A stretch of 64,000 bases of DNA from Flammeovirga yaeyamensis (GTDB taxonomy: Bacteria; Bacteroidota; Bacteroidia; Cytophagales; Flammeovirgaceae), in assembly GCF_018736045.1 (NCBI RefSeq), contig NZ_CP076132.1, positions 2,093,501 through 2,157,500 of the forward strand, read 5' to 3'. Below, piece after piece: positions 50,401 through 60,258 of the stretch (its first letter is position 1; each line of letters begins with the position of its first letter). Made by a program: the position numbers and the translations under genes. The notes below the pieces were generated by a model, which saw only the letters and a program-made list of their open reading frames with translations, made no database searches and had not been told where the DNA came from.

Positions 50401-52590
50401 TTATCTCAAGAATAATAGCTCTCGATACTTAGGTAGTGGCCACATCTCGTCGTCAATCATAGTTTCCAACTTATCAACATGCCATCTAAGTTCCTCAAAA
50501 TATTTTTCTTTGATATCATCACAATAGGCTAACGCTTTTTCTTCCACGTTTTCCATTGCATTGATGCGTTTTCTTTCCTGAGTCATTTCATGGGCCAATT
50601 TCTTTACAGAAACAAGGTGATTACTTACATTTTTGATGGTAATCATTGTCTCTTCAGTTTGGCTCTCCAAACCAATATCTTTTAAACCTTTTACATTTTC
50701 AATCAACATATTTTGATATCGAATAGCAGTAGGAGCGATATGGTTTAATGCTAGGTCAGCCATTACGCGTGACTCAATTTGCATTTTCATGATATAATTC
50801 GAAAGTCTGATTTCATGTCTAGCATCCAATTCTGCTTGAGACATGATACGCATTCTCTTGAATAAACGAGCCGTAGAAGTTTCTTTTAAAACAGAAAGGG
50901 CTCTAGGAGTGTCTTTGTTATTAGATAATTTACGTTTTTTCGCTTCTTTTACCCATTCATCACCATAGCCGTTTCCTTCGAAAATGACTTTTTTCACGGA
51001 TGGGATATAAGAACGAAGGATGTCAATGATAGCCACTTCTTTCTTCTCGTCTTGCTCCATCAATTTGTCTACTTCTCTTTTGAAAAGGTCCAATTGATTC
51101 GCCACAGCAGTATTTAGAACTGTCATTGGACGAGCATTATTAGCATTCGAACCTACAGCTCTGAATTCAAATTTATTTCCTGTGAAAGCAAAAGGTGAAG
51201 TTCTGTTTCTATCAGTATTATCTAAAAGAATTGGAGGGATTTTACTAATTCCCAATTTCATGTAGATATTGTCTCCTTTTTTTACTTTGATATCTCCATT
51301 GTGTTCCAATTCTGTTAGGATATCAAATAGTTGAGTACCAATAAATGCTGATATGATGGCAGGAGGAGCTTCATTTGCACCTAAACGGTAATCGTTACTT
51401 GCTGAGGCAATAGAAGCTCTCAACAGATCAGAATGATCATAAACAGCCTTTAAGATATTGATAAAGAATGTAATGAATATCAAATTCTCTTTCGCTTTAG
51501 TAGAAGGCTGAAGAAGATTTTTTCCTTTATCAGTGATCAAAGACCAGTTGTTATGTTTACCGCTACCATTCATTCCTTGGAATGGCTTTTCGTGAAACAA
51601 CACTCTAAAATTATGTCTTGATGATACCTTTTTCATTAGGTCCATCAATAAAACATTATGATCATTGGCTACGTTGACTTCTTCAAAAATAGGAGCAACT
51701 TCAAACTGACTTGGAGCTACCTCATTGTGACGAGTTTTAATTGGAATTCCTAGCTTATAGGCTTCAATTTCCAATTCCTGAAGGAAACGAGTGACTCTCG
51801 AAGGAATAGAACCAAAATAATGGTCGTCTAATTGTTGGCCTTTAGGAGGAGTTCTACCAAATAGTGTACGGCCAGTTAATAATATATCCGGACGTGCATC
51901 GGCAAGAGCCCTATCGATTAAGAAAAATTCTTGCTCGCACCCCAGAGAGGCTTGCACTTTTTCAATACTGCGATCAAAAATCTGACAAACTGAAGTAGCC
52001 GCTTTATCAACCCTTTCAAGTGCTTTTAATAATGGAGCCTTATTGTCTAAAGATTCTCCAGTATAGGATACAAAAACTGTCGGGATACATAAAGTTTTTC
52101 CATCTCCGCTTTCGATTATGAAGGCAGGAGAAGTAGGGTCCCAAGCAGTATATCCTCTTGCTTCAAAAGTTTGTCTTAATCCACCACTTGGGAAAGAAGA
52201 GGCGTCCGGTTCTTGACGCACCAAAGCACTTCCTTTAAATCTTTCGATAGCATGACCATCTTTGTGTAATTCAAAGAAGGCATCATGCTTTTCTGCAGTT
52301 GAGCCAGTAAGTGGTTGAAACCAGTGAGTATAGTGAGTTACCCCTTTAGATAGTGCCCAGGCCTTCAAAGAGGTGGCCACAGCGTCGGCAACGTTCTCAT
52401 CTATTTGCTCACTTTTATGTATAGCATTTTGTAATTTATTATATATATCCGATGAAAGTTGTTCTTGCATTACGGCCATACTAAAAGTATTCTCGCCATA
52501 ATAGTCAGAAACTTTATCACTTGGAGGAGTAATTTTTACAGGTTTTCTTTCTTCAACCAAGCGTAATGCATCAAATCGTTGTCTAGCCAT
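50401..52590 (-). CDS. glnN: Glutamine synthetase, type III
   Basis: ATP-dependent formation of glutamine from glutamate and ammonia. The 729 residues from the ATG at 52590 (MARQRFDALRLVEER) fit the type III class; the longer frame from 52644 adds residues not found in the family. Type III landmarks are CEQEFFLIDRAL, KTRHNEVAPSQFEVAPIFEE, FHEKPFQGMNGSGKHNNWS and DRNRTSPFAFTGNKFEFRAVGS, which hold the metal- and ATP-binding Glu, His and Arg residues. With gltBD at the start of the window it completes the ammonia assimilation cycle. No adenylylation-type partner genes are nearby. Confidence 0.95.
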   Translation of the reverse strand: MARQRFDALRLVEERKPVKITPPSDKVSDYYGENTFSMAVMQEQLSSDIYNKLQNAIHKSEQIDENVADAVATSLKAWALSKGVTHYTHWFQPLTGSTAEKHDAFFELHKDGHAIERFKGSALVRQEPDASSFPSGGLRQTFEARGYTAWDPTSPAFIIESGDGKTLCIPTVFVSYTGESLDNKAPLLKALERVDKAATSVCQIFDRSIEKVQASLGCEQEFFLIDRALADARPDILLTGRTLFGRTPPKGQQLDDHYFGSIPSRVTRFLQELEIEAYKLGIPIKTRHNEVAPSQFEVAPIFEEVNVANDHNVLLMDLMKKVSSRHNFRVLFHEKPFQGMNGSGKHNNWSLITDKGKNLLQPSTKAKENLIFITFFINILKAVYDHSDLLRASIASASNDYRLGANEAPPAIISAFIGTQLFDILTELEHNGDIKVKKGDNIYMKLGISKIPPILLDNTDRNRTSPFAFTGNKFEFRAVGSNANNARPMTVLNTAVANQLDLFKREVDKLMEQDEKKEVAIIDILRSYIPSVKKVIFEGNGYGDEWVKEAKKRKLSNNKDTPRALSVLKETSTARLFKRMRIMSQAELDARHEIRLSNYIMKMQIESRVMADLALNHIAPTAIRYQNMLIENVKGLKDIGLESQTEETMITIKNVSNHLVSVKKLAHEMTQERKRINAMENVEEKALAYCDDIKEKYFEELRWHVDKLETMIDDEMWPLPKYRELLFLR

Positions 52591-52888
52591 TCTGTAGATG
52601 CTTAAGTTATTTATTACGTTATTTTTTGAGAGATAAAAATACACTTTATTTCTATCCTAATAAAATATTTTTCATAGAAGTGATTATTAGATAGTAATAA
52701 AAATAACATAGAATGCTTTATTATAAATATTATAATAAATCGCCTTATAAAAGTAGACTTGGTATGTAATTTGATTAAATCACAGTTATACTCAATAATT
52801 TGATTAAACCCGCGTTGTTTAAGAAATGAATTATTGTTGTTTGTTTTTACAGAAAAGGGTAGCATACAACATGCTAAATAGCACTTCT

Positions 52889-55800
52889 ATGAAGATTTTT
52901 TTACTAGGTTTTATATTTCTTCTTACTTTAAATAGTGTGTTTTCACAAACAGTATCTGGTTCAATCTATGTTGAAGGAGATAAAATAGTGACAAACCATC
53001 CTGAAGGAAAAGTTTATCTAAGAATTAAAGCATCGGCTGCAGTTACACACATGAAAATCTCTCGTGATGAGAGTTTTAGAGGAGTTGTGTGGGAGAGGGT
53101 GAATTGGGAAAAACCTGATTTCCCAATAATAAGAAGAGGAGAAGGCGATGGTCTTAAAACCATCTATGCAGTATTTAAAAATGAAGATACTGGAGACGTT
53201 TCTGAAGTTGCCTCTTTAATGGTTGAGTTGGATAGAACTCCACCTCAAAATCCAGAAATTCTAATCAATGGAGGTCTTCCATACACGAATAATAAATCTC
53301 GAATGGTGACTCTATTCTTGGCTGCTGATGAGGCAGAGAAGATGAGAGTATCTAATAGACCCGATTTTCATGGTATAGATTGGAGACCTTACACTCAAAG
53401 GATTGATAAATACAAATTATTGGGTCTTGATGGTGAAAAAGAAATTTTTGCTCAGTTTAAGGATGCGGCAGGAAACTCTACGGAAATTGTAAGTGCCAAA
53501 ATCACTATAGATATTACACCTCCGGTAAATTGTAAAATGAAAATTAATGAGGGTCAGAAGTATATCAAAGACTCTGTCGTAACATTAAATTTTTATGCAG
53601 AAGGAGCCTCTCATATACAAATTAGAGGTGGAGATGGATGGATCGATTATGCTGAACAAGTAAAATGGACCTTGCCTCCAGGTGAAGGTGAAAAAGTAGT
53701 TTATGCTCGTTTTAGAGACGAAGTTGGTAACTACTCTAAAATAGTATCAGGTCGTGTGATTGTGGATACCACTCCTCCTGATTTAGGTCGTGTAATTATT
53801 GATGATGGTAGAAAATTCATCGATAGCCATGCGCAACATAAACTTCAATTAATAGTAAGAGGTGCAACTCACATGAAGATTTCTAATAATGAGTCTTTAA
53901 GTGATGCACAATGGATTCCTTATTCTCCAGTGGTTCCTGTTTGGAACTTCCCAATCGGAGATGGTAAGAAAACGGTCTATGTGAAGTTTAAAGATCAATC
54001 GGATAACGAATCTGAAGTCTATAGTTCTTCAGTAATGTTGGACGCCACTCCTCCACAAAATCCAAAAGTTGATATTGTAGCTGAAGGTATCGTTCAAGAT
54101 ACAGCCAATAATGTGAAGCTATTGAAGGATGATAAGCAAATTGTAGATCTTAAAATTAAAGCAGATGATGCTCGTTTTATGATGATTGCGAATCAGAAAA
54201 GTTTCTATGGTGCACGTTGGATGGTATATAAAGAAGAAGTAAAAGATTGGAAACTTCAAGCTGGTGCAGACGGTTTAAGGAGTGTCTTTGTGAAATTTAT
54301 GGATAGAGCAAAGAATGTTTCAGAACCAGCTTTTGATAGAGTTTTAATTGATACTGAGCCTCCTGTTGGTGGTAAAATTACGATTAATAATAACGCTGAA
54401 TATAGTATTGATAAAGAGCATAAAGTGCAGTTGAAATTATTCGCAAGAAAAGCTGATTTCATGCAGGTAAGTAATGATCCTACTTTTATGGGTATCGAAT
54501 GGGAACCTTACAATACTATTAAAAAATGGACTTTAGATGGTGGAGACGGTGTGAAAACTGTTTTCGTAAGATATAGAGACTTAGCAGGTAACGTTTCAGA
54601 ACCTGTTTCTGATAATATCAAATTAGATACTAAACCTCCATTTAACTGTTCTATTTTAGTAAAGAATCACAAAGAAGGTGTAGTTAACCATCCAGATGCT
54701 ATCGCTTTAATTAGAGTAAACGCAGAGGATGCCATTAAAATGCAAATAAGTAACCACCCTAATTTTGAAAAGATTAGATGGACGGGTTACTCAGAATATA
54801 ATATTCCTTGGAGACTCCCAGGTGAAGATGGCGTGAAAGAAATATATACACGCTTTATGGATGAAGCTGGTAATATTACTGACACTTACTCAGTGAATGT
54901 AACTTTGGATAGGACTCCTCCTGTAAAAGGTAGTGTTGAAATTGCTGAGGCAAAAGACAAGTTAACCAATTTAACTGATGTAAACTTGGTGATAAGTGCC
55001 GAAGGTGCTCATCAAATGAAGTTATCTTCTAGATCTGATTTTAAAGATGCAGAGTGGCAGAAATATTCGACCTCTAAGAAATGGAAATTCCCTTCTGGAG
55101 ATGGGCTTAAATTCGTTTACGTGATCTTTAAAGATGAAGTGGGTAACCTTTCAAGACCAGCATATGCATCGGTAGGTGTAGATACAGACGCTCCAAGAGA
55201 AGGAAGTATCTTAGTTGCCAATGGTGAGAAATATTGTACTGATCCTGATGCGGTAGTTCGATTGAAACTAAATGCAAGAGGAGCGACAAAAATGATGATT
55301 TCTAACGATAAAGATTTTACTGATGCCAAATGGGAGAAGTTTAAATATTATATCTATAATCATTATTTAGAAGCTGCTGAAGATGGAGAAAAGACCGTTT
55401 ATGCTAAATTTAAAGATGATGCAGAAAACGTTACTGACGCTGTTTCTTCAAGCATTATTTTGGATAGACAAGAGCCTGTTAATGAGAAATTGATTATTAA
55501 TAATGGTGAAGAATATACCAATGAGAAATCTGGTCGAGTTGCATTAGAGATTTATGCTGAGGACGCAAAAGAGATGAAAGTCTCTAATGATAGATACTTC
55601 AAGCAAAATATTAAATGGGAGCCATATGCAACATCTAAAGATTGGTTGATTAAACATTCCACTGATGGTCAAAAGTTCGTCTATGTTAAATTCCGTGATG
55701 ATGCAGGTAATGAATCATTAGTTACAGAAGGAAGAATAATTTTAGATACTACACCTCCAATTCCTCAATATGTGAAAATTAATGGAGGGGCAACAGCAGT

Positions 55801-56032
55801 AGACTCTCCAACGGTTACTATCCAAACAAAAGCTAGAGATGCTAAATTTATGATGATCTCTAATGATCAAAGCTTTACTGGTGGAGTTTGGAGACCTTAT
55901 TCAGAAAGTTTCACATGGAGTTTAAAGGCAGGAGCAGGAATCAAGAGAGTATTTATTAAGTTTAAAGACAACTCTCAAAATGTATCTGACTTTAAATTTG
56001 CAGAGACGACTTTATATGATGTAAATAGATAA
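52889..56032 (+). CDS. Large secreted protein of about eleven Ig-like repeats
   Basis: Unrecognised as a whole. The start at 52889 (MKIFLLGFIFLLTLNSVFSQ) gives a clean signal peptide; ATGs at 52871 and 52826 are alternatives. Eleven repeats of about 85-103 residues follow, each built as I-N-x-G, V-x-L-x-L-x-A, M-K/Q-I/V-S-N-D/H, W-x-x-Y, G-D/E-G-x-K-x-V-Y-V-K/R-F-K/R-D-x-A-G-N-x-S and closing near D-x-T-P-P (codons near 53233, 53515, 53770, 54046, 54355, 54631, 54913, 55186, 55468 and 55750). No membrane anchor, hydrolase domain or type IX secretion C-terminal domain was seen. It is transcribed alone. Adhesion, a surface stalk or binding of a polymer would fit. Confidence 0.72.
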   Translation: MKIFLLGFIFLLTLNSVFSQTVSGSIYVEGDKIVTNHPEGKVYLRIKASAAVTHMKISRDESFRGVVWERVNWEKPDFPIIRRGEGDGLKTIYAVFKNEDTGDVSEVASLMVELDRTPPQNPEILINGGLPYTNNKSRMVTLFLAADEAEKMRVSNRPDFHGIDWRPYTQRIDKYKLLGLDGEKEIFAQFKDAAGNSTEIVSAKITIDITPPVNCKMKINEGQKYIKDSVVTLNFYAEGASHIQIRGGDGWIDYAEQVKWTLPPGEGEKVVYARFRDEVGNYSKIVSGRVIVDTTPPDLGRVIIDDGRKFIDSHAQHKLQLIVRGATHMKISNNESLSDAQWIPYSPVVPVWNFPIGDGKKTVYVKFKDQSDNESEVYSSSVMLDATPPQNPKVDIVAEGIVQDTANNVKLLKDDKQIVDLKIKADDARFMMIANQKSFYGARWMVYKEEVKDWKLQAGADGLRSVFVKFMDRAKNVSEPAFDRVLIDTEPPVGGKITINNNAEYSIDKEHKVQLKLFARKADFMQVSNDPTFMGIEWEPYNTIKKWTLDGGDGVKTVFVRYRDLAGNVSEPVSDNIKLDTKPPFNCSILVKNHKEGVVNHPDAIALIRVNAEDAIKMQISNHPNFEKIRWTGYSEYNIPWRLPGEDGVKEIYTRFMDEAGNITDTYSVNVTLDRTPPVKGSVEIAEAKDKLTNLTDVNLVISAEGAHQMKLSSRSDFKDAEWQKYSTSKKWKFPSGDGLKFVYVIFKDEVGNLSRPAYASVGVDTDAPREGSILVANGEKYCTDPDAVVRLKLNARGATKMMISNDKDFTDAKWEKFKYYIYNHYLEAAEDGEKTVYAKFKDDAENVTDAVSSSIILDRQEPVNEKLIINNGEEYTNEKSGRVALEIYAEDAKEMKVSNDRYFKQNIKWEPYATSKDWLIKHSTDGQKFVYVKFRDDAGNESLVTEGRIILDTTPPIPQYVKINGGATAVDSPTVTIQTKARDAKFMMISNDQSFTGGVWRPYSESFTWSLKAGAGIKRVFIKFKDNSQNVSDFKFAETTLYDVNR

Positions 56033-56064
56033 CTATTAGTTGAAATAAAATCAACAATGAAGAT

Positions 56065-56104
56065 ATAAAAAAAGCCACTCGAAATTCGAGTGGCTTTATT
56101 TTTT
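56065..56104. terminator. Bidirectional terminator between repeat protein and arginase genes
   Basis: A 13-bp inverted repeat (56071-56083 with 56085-56097; arm AAAGCCACTCGAA) with a minimal loop and T-rich tails on both strands. Confidence 0.9.
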
Positions 56105-56122
56105 ACACGTGAGTAAAAACCG

Positions 56123-57082
56123 TTAGGCTTTTACAGTTCTATTATGTTTATATGATTTTACCGTTTCGGTAAGTATGTGAAAGGCATTATTTGCCATCGT
56201 ATTGTGCTTATCTAAAGTTGGATTAACTTCTACCATCTCCCAGCAAACCAACTTCTCACTACTCACTAATGTAGTGTTGATTGTTAAAGCTTCCTCAACA
56301 GTTAATCCATGCTCAACAGGTGTTCCTGTTCCTTTTGAGATGCTGGGATCCATGCTGTCTACATCAAATGATACATAGATCATATCGCAGTCCTCTAATT
56401 TCTTTAAGGCTTCATGAGCTGTTTCTATTGCTCCTAATTGTCTTACTTCATCAACTGTATAATTCTTAATTCCATATTTATTGATGATGACATTCTCTGG
56501 TGTCTCAGTATCTCTAACACCAATAAAGACAATATCTTCTGCAGCTAACTTTGGAGTTGAAGTCCCTACAGATTTAATTCTATCCCAATAATCTAATGTT
56601 TCTTGATTTGGAGAGTTAACAGCTTCTTCTTTGTTATCGATATGGGTTACTATTGCTAAAGGCATACCATGCATATTACCGGAAGGAGTTGTGAAAGGTG
56701 AATGGAAATCAGCATGTGCATCGATCCATATTACACCAAGTTTCTTTTCTGGAAAAGATTTTTTAATACCAGAAATTGTCCCAGCTGCTGTAGAGTGGTC
56801 TCCTGCTAAAACAAAAGGAGTATTTTCTTTGGTTAAAACGTTTGATGTAGCGTTGCTTACACGTTCTAACATAGTGTGTACCCCATCAATATGTTTAGCA
56901 TTAGGATATTGATTATTCTTGAATAAGATATTATTAACGTCATCTATATTTTGTACAGAATAATCACTAAAAAAAGTAGATTTCTGATCTAATGATGCTA
57001 CAATAAGGGCGTCAATACCCATACCTGCTCCTCTCGTTCCTGCTGCAATTTCGGAACGAACAGTAAGTAACTTAATGTCCAT
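56123..57082 (-). CDS. Arginase/agmatinase-family ureohydrolase (probable arginase)
   Basis: Manganese enzyme that hydrolyses a guanidino group to urea. The ATG at 57082 (MDIKLLTVRSEIAAGTRGA) is preferred to 57124. Metal ligands sit in AGDHSTAAG, WIDAHADFH and SFDVDSMDPS; the substrate loop reads GTGTPVEHGLT, close to arginase. A Glu in CWEMVEVNPTLD completes the family pattern. At 319 residues the length is normal. It could instead act on agmatine or formiminoglutamate. It is a single gene between a terminator and an AT-rich gap. Confidence 0.87.
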   Translation of the reverse strand: MDIKLLTVRSEIAAGTRGAGMGIDALIVASLDQKSTFFSDYSVQNIDDVNNILFKNNQYPNAKHIDGVHTMLERVSNATSNVLTKENTPFVLAGDHSTAAGTISGIKKSFPEKKLGVIWIDAHADFHSPFTTPSGNMHGMPLAIVTHIDNKEEAVNSPNQETLDYWDRIKSVGTSTPKLAAEDIVFIGVRDTETPENVIINKYGIKNYTVDEVRQLGAIETAHEALKKLEDCDMIYVSFDVDSMDPSISKGTGTPVEHGLTVEEALTINTTLVSSEKLVCWEMVEVNPTLDKHNTMANNAFHILTETVKSYKHNRTVKA

Positions 57083-57327
57083 GATGTGAAAGTTTATGTG
57101 AATTTTATGGTATACGCAAATCAACCCTTTAATTGGAATGAAGGGGACTATAAGGCGTAAAAAGGATAGTGGAAAAGTCTAATTATGAGAATGCCAACAA
57201 CTGGGAAGTGTCAAAGAACTGACCTACCAAAACATACTGGGAATATGTAATTGTTTTTTGTGACATTATAGACTAATTATAATAAATTGATATGCAATTA
57301 TATCTACTGTTGGGTAAACTTCCAAAT

Positions 57328-57371
57328 TTTAAGCTGAGTTCAATGAAAAAAATTATTGAACTCAGCTTAAA
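57328..57371 (-). terminator. Long perfect hairpin after the amidase gene
   Basis: A 17-bp perfect inverted repeat (57328-57344 with 57355-57371) with a 10-nt loop, 21 bases after the stop at 57393. The T-tract behind it on the minus strand is poor (AAATTTGG), so it may act more as a 3'-end stabiliser than as a terminator. Confidence 0.6.
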
Positions 57372-57392
57372 TAAAGGCTATATGAAGTATAA

Positions 57393-58301
57393 CTATTGAG
57401 GAGAAGCTACTACAAAAGCATCTTTAAAACCAAGGCTTCTTACCTTCATTTTAAGACGTTGAGCAGCTTGAGGTGTAGAAACGGTTCCTACAGTATATTT
57501 ATAAATCTTGGACTTATTTCGAATACTTTCATTCTCATTTACTATTAATCCTGCCTTCAATAATTTGACAATTGAAGTATTAGTAGTAGGGACTTTTTTA
57601 TTTGTAGCAAGAATTTGAATACTATATAATCCATTTTTTTGATTCATCTTTTCATGGAAGGTTTTAAAACCTTTGTATATAGCTTCAGAAACTTCTTTTT
57701 GTCCGTTATATGAGTTAAGGTAAATTCGTTCATGTGGATTGGATAAAAATCCACATTCAACCAAAACAGAAGGCATAGAAGTGTTTTTTAACACAAATAA
57801 ATTGTATCCTCTGTCACTTCGGTTCATAATTCCTCTTGATTGTATTAATGTGTTTCTTTCGATACTGTTAAGTATAGAATGAGCCATAGCAATGCTGATC
57901 TGATCAGAATTATTGTCTACATGTGCTTTCGCTCCCACGATCCATTTATTTGGATTGGAGTTGTTATGAATACTCAAAAAGTAATCTGCTTTGGCGTGTT
58001 CAGCAAATTTTACTCTATCTTCCAGACTCACATAAGTGTCTGAAGTTCTAGTGTAATATACTTGAACATCAGGCATAGAATTCCTGATTAACATTCCTAT
58101 TCGCTTAGCAATGATAAGATTTAAATCTTTTTCGTGTTTGTGAACTTTACTACCTCTCGGTTTACCTGGATCTTTACCTCCATGCCCGGGATCTATTACT
58201 ATTACAAATTTTCTATGTTGGGCAAGAGTTGGTAATTGTGTTAGTGATAAGGTAAACAGTAAAAGTAAAGTAGTAAGCTTTTGCTTATATAAAGATAGCA
58301 T
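57393..58301 (-). CDS. N-acetylmuramoyl-L-alanine amidase (AmiC-like) with SPOR-like tail
   Basis: Zinc amidase that cuts peptide stems from peptidoglycan, probably during cell separation. A signal peptide (1-27) is followed by the Amidase_3 domain with zinc ligands H40 (IDPGHGGKDPG), E57 (HEKDLNLIIA) and H112 (SIHNNSNP) and the catalytic E182 (VLVECGFLSNPHE). The C-terminal 80 residues (YSIQILATNKK ... AAQRLKMKVRSLGFKDAFVV) resemble a SPOR domain, which binds denuded glycan strands. It starts 13 bases after the phosphatase gene stop, so the two form an operon. Confidence 0.92.
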   Translation of the reverse strand: MLSLYKQKLTTLLLLFTLSLTQLPTLAQHRKFVIVIDPGHGGKDPGKPRGSKVHKHEKDLNLIIAKRIGMLIRNSMPDVQVYYTRTSDTYVSLEDRVKFAEHAKADYFLSIHNNSNPNKWIVGAKAHVDNNSDQISIAMAHSILNSIERNTLIQSRGIMNRSDRGYNLFVLKNTSMPSVLVECGFLSNPHERIYLNSYNGQKEVSEAIYKGFKTFHEKMNQKNGLYSIQILATNKKVPTTNTSIVKLLKAGLIVNENESIRNKSKIYKYTVGTVSTPQAAQRLKMKVRSLGFKDAFVVASPQ

Positions 58302-58314
58302 TATCTTTTCGTAA

Positions 58315-58800
58315 TTAAAGATTGTTTTGTTGTACTAAATCGTTTAAAAAATTATTCACACTTTCATCGACAACATCAAAACAGTTTTCGAAACCCTGCA
58401 TTCCACCATAATAGGGATCTTCCACATCTTTATTTGATTGATGATTGTCGTAAGTTCTCAATTTAAACACTTTGCTTCTGTCACTTTCTGATCTCGTCAT
58501 TCGAATCACATTTTGATAATTACTATCGTCCATTACTACAATATAATTAAAATGATCGAAATCTTCTACAGTAAATTGTCTAGCAATACTCAAGAGTTCG
58601 ACTCCATGCTTTTTTGCAGTCTGTCTCATTCTTTCGTCAGCTCTACTACCTGCGTGTCCTGCATAAGTGCCTGCAGAATCAATATGAAAATGATCTGTAA
58701 GGCCTCTTTCTTTGAGGTGGTGTAACATTAATCCATCAGCTAAAGGGGAACGACAGATGTTACCAAGGCAAACAAATATGATATTGATTTTATTAGGCAT
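58315..58800 (-). CDS. Low-molecular-weight protein-tyrosine phosphatase
   Basis: Removes phosphate from tyrosine residues (or arginine in some relatives). The phosphate loop is C11-LGNICR17-S (C-x5-R-S) at the N-terminus, and the general acid is D128 in VEDPYYGG. The substrate-recognition pair DDSNYQNV is present. At 161 residues it is complete. It precedes the amidase gene by 13 bases. No tyrosine kinase or polysaccharide export gene is in the window, so the target is unknown. Confidence 0.94.
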   Translation of the reverse strand: MPNKINIIFVCLGNICRSPLADGLMLHHLKERGLTDHFHIDSAGTYAGHAGSRADERMRQTAKKHGVELLSIARQFTVEDFDHFNYIVVMDDSNYQNVIRMTRSESDRSKVFKLRTYDNHQSNKDVEDPYYGGMQGFENCFDVVDESVNNFLNDLVQQNNL

Positions 58801-59149
58801 CTTAGAAGCTTGTTAAGGGATTGTAAGCTTAAAAAGTTGAAAATTTAATTTATATTTTAAGAATTACAATTTATGTTGTTTATTTTAAAAAACAATTACT
58901 TGTGTGATAATTTTTCAAGATTTATCATATGTTTTTTTCTCTAACATTATGTAAGCCATTTTGAAATACTAATTCCAATATAGGAAATCAAAATCTATAG
59001 TTTTTTTACATAAAATCTATGAAATTATACTCTAAATTATTTAATTCTTATATTCATATCGTCATTGACAATTCTAATTTTATTACGAAATGTGAATTGA
59101 ATTTTTTAATAACTGCACTATAAAATACATCTTCATATATCAATTATTT
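58801..59149. other. 349-base AT-rich gap between divergent genes
   Basis: Separates the phosphatase gene (minus) from the gene at 59150 (plus) and must contain both promoters. It is very AT-rich (runs of T and A near 58846-58900). I found no gene, no TTG/TAnnTTTG pair at correct spacing and no strong hairpin. Confidence 0.35.
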
Positions 59150-60157
59150 ATGAAAAAGATTTTTAAAACTGTGATATATATTCTACTCGTCTTAATTATT
59201 GGAGCATTAGCGTTTTTTTTCTGGGCAAAATCACCTAATCTAGATTCCTCAGAATATGCTAAAATCACAAAGTTTAATGGAAATGAATCGTCTAAAGCTG
59301 TAGAAGATTCCGTACTTTCAGTGATTACTTACAATATTGGATATCTGTCTGGTATGACAAATAATACCTCGGTACGTCCTGCCGAAGAGTTTTATACGAA
59401 TAATTTAAAATCAATTATCTCAGGTTTGAAGAAACATCCGGTTGATGTGTTGGCCATTCAAGAAATTGATTTTGGAGGGAAGCGATCATACTACGTGAAT
59501 CAATTTGAAGAAATGGGTGAACAATTGGGTTATTATAATGGTTGTCGATCGATCAATTGGGATAAGAAATATGTGCCATTTCCATATTTTCCGCCTTCAG
59601 TTCACTTTGGTAAAATGCTTAGTGGTCAGGCAATGATGACAAATTTTGAAATTACAGATTACGAAAGAGTAGTCTTGTCAAGAGTTCAGAGTCACCCTTA
59701 CTATTATGCTGCAATGTATTTAGATCGTTTAGTAGAGCGTGTGAAAATAAAAGTAGGTGATCAAGAAGTGATGGTTTTTAATGCGCACACTGAGGCATTT
59801 GATCAAGATACGAGAACAAAACAAATGTTCTTTTTAAAAGATTGGTTTTTGAAAACTGCTGAAACAATGCCTGTAATTTTATTGGGTGATTTTAATTCTG
59901 ATCCATCTTATGAAAACGCAGCCATTTTAGAAATGTATAATGATGAGCGTATTGGAGCGATGTGTTCCAAAGAAAATTTACTTGGCGAGAAAACACTAAC
60001 TTATCCTACAGATAAGCCAATAGAACAGCTCGATTTTGTCTTTTACTCTTCAAGACACTTTGAATTATTAGACTGGAAAGTTCTATATGATTTAGGAGAA
60101 GTTTCTGATCATTACCCTGTTTTAGCGAACTTGAAATTGAAGAAATCAGAAGAGTAA
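59150..60157 (+). CDS. Endonuclease/exonuclease/phosphatase-family protein, membrane-anchored
   Basis: Fold shared by DNase I, sphingomyelinases and inositol phosphatases; the substrate is not evident. An N-terminal helix (TVIYILLVLIIGALAFFFWA) anchors or exports it. Catalytic features are the Asn of SVITYNIGYLSG, the Glu of VLAIQEIDFGG, the His of VMVFNAHTEAFDQDTRTKQ, GDFNSDPSYEN and the final SDHYPVLA. At 335 residues it is complete. An outward-facing phosphodiesterase acting on lipid or sugar phosphates is likelier than a DNA repair enzyme because of the anchor. It is a single gene with its own terminator. Confidence 0.85.
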   Translation: MKKIFKTVIYILLVLIIGALAFFFWAKSPNLDSSEYAKITKFNGNESSKAVEDSVLSVITYNIGYLSGMTNNTSVRPAEEFYTNNLKSIISGLKKHPVDVLAIQEIDFGGKRSYYVNQFEEMGEQLGYYNGCRSINWDKKYVPFPYFPPSVHFGKMLSGQAMMTNFEITDYERVVLSRVQSHPYYYAAMYLDRLVERVKIKVGDQEVMVFNAHTEAFDQDTRTKQMFFLKDWFLKTAETMPVILLGDFNSDPSYENAAILEMYNDERIGAMCSKENLLGEKTLTYPTDKPIEQLDFVFYSSRHFELLDWKVLYDLGEVSDHYPVLANLKLKKSEE

Positions 60158-60212
60158 AATCCAATAATTGTAAAAATATTGATATTTCATTCTATTAGAA
60201 TAAATAAATATG

Positions 60213-60242
60213 AAAAAGCATTCTTTTGAGAATGCTTTTTTA
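60213..60242 (+). terminator. Terminator after the EEP-family gene
   Basis: An 11-bp perfect stem (60213-60223 with 60230-60240; arm AAAAAGCATTC) with a 6-nt loop and a T-run, 55 bases after the stop at 60157. Confidence 0.88.
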
Positions 60243-60258
60243 TTAGTTTTGCTAATCT

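Noticed and set aside
52614-52865. Minus-strand frame upstream of glutamine synthetase
   Set aside because: It overlaps the synthetase start region and an AT-rich gap, is composed of I, F, N and K and has no family features.
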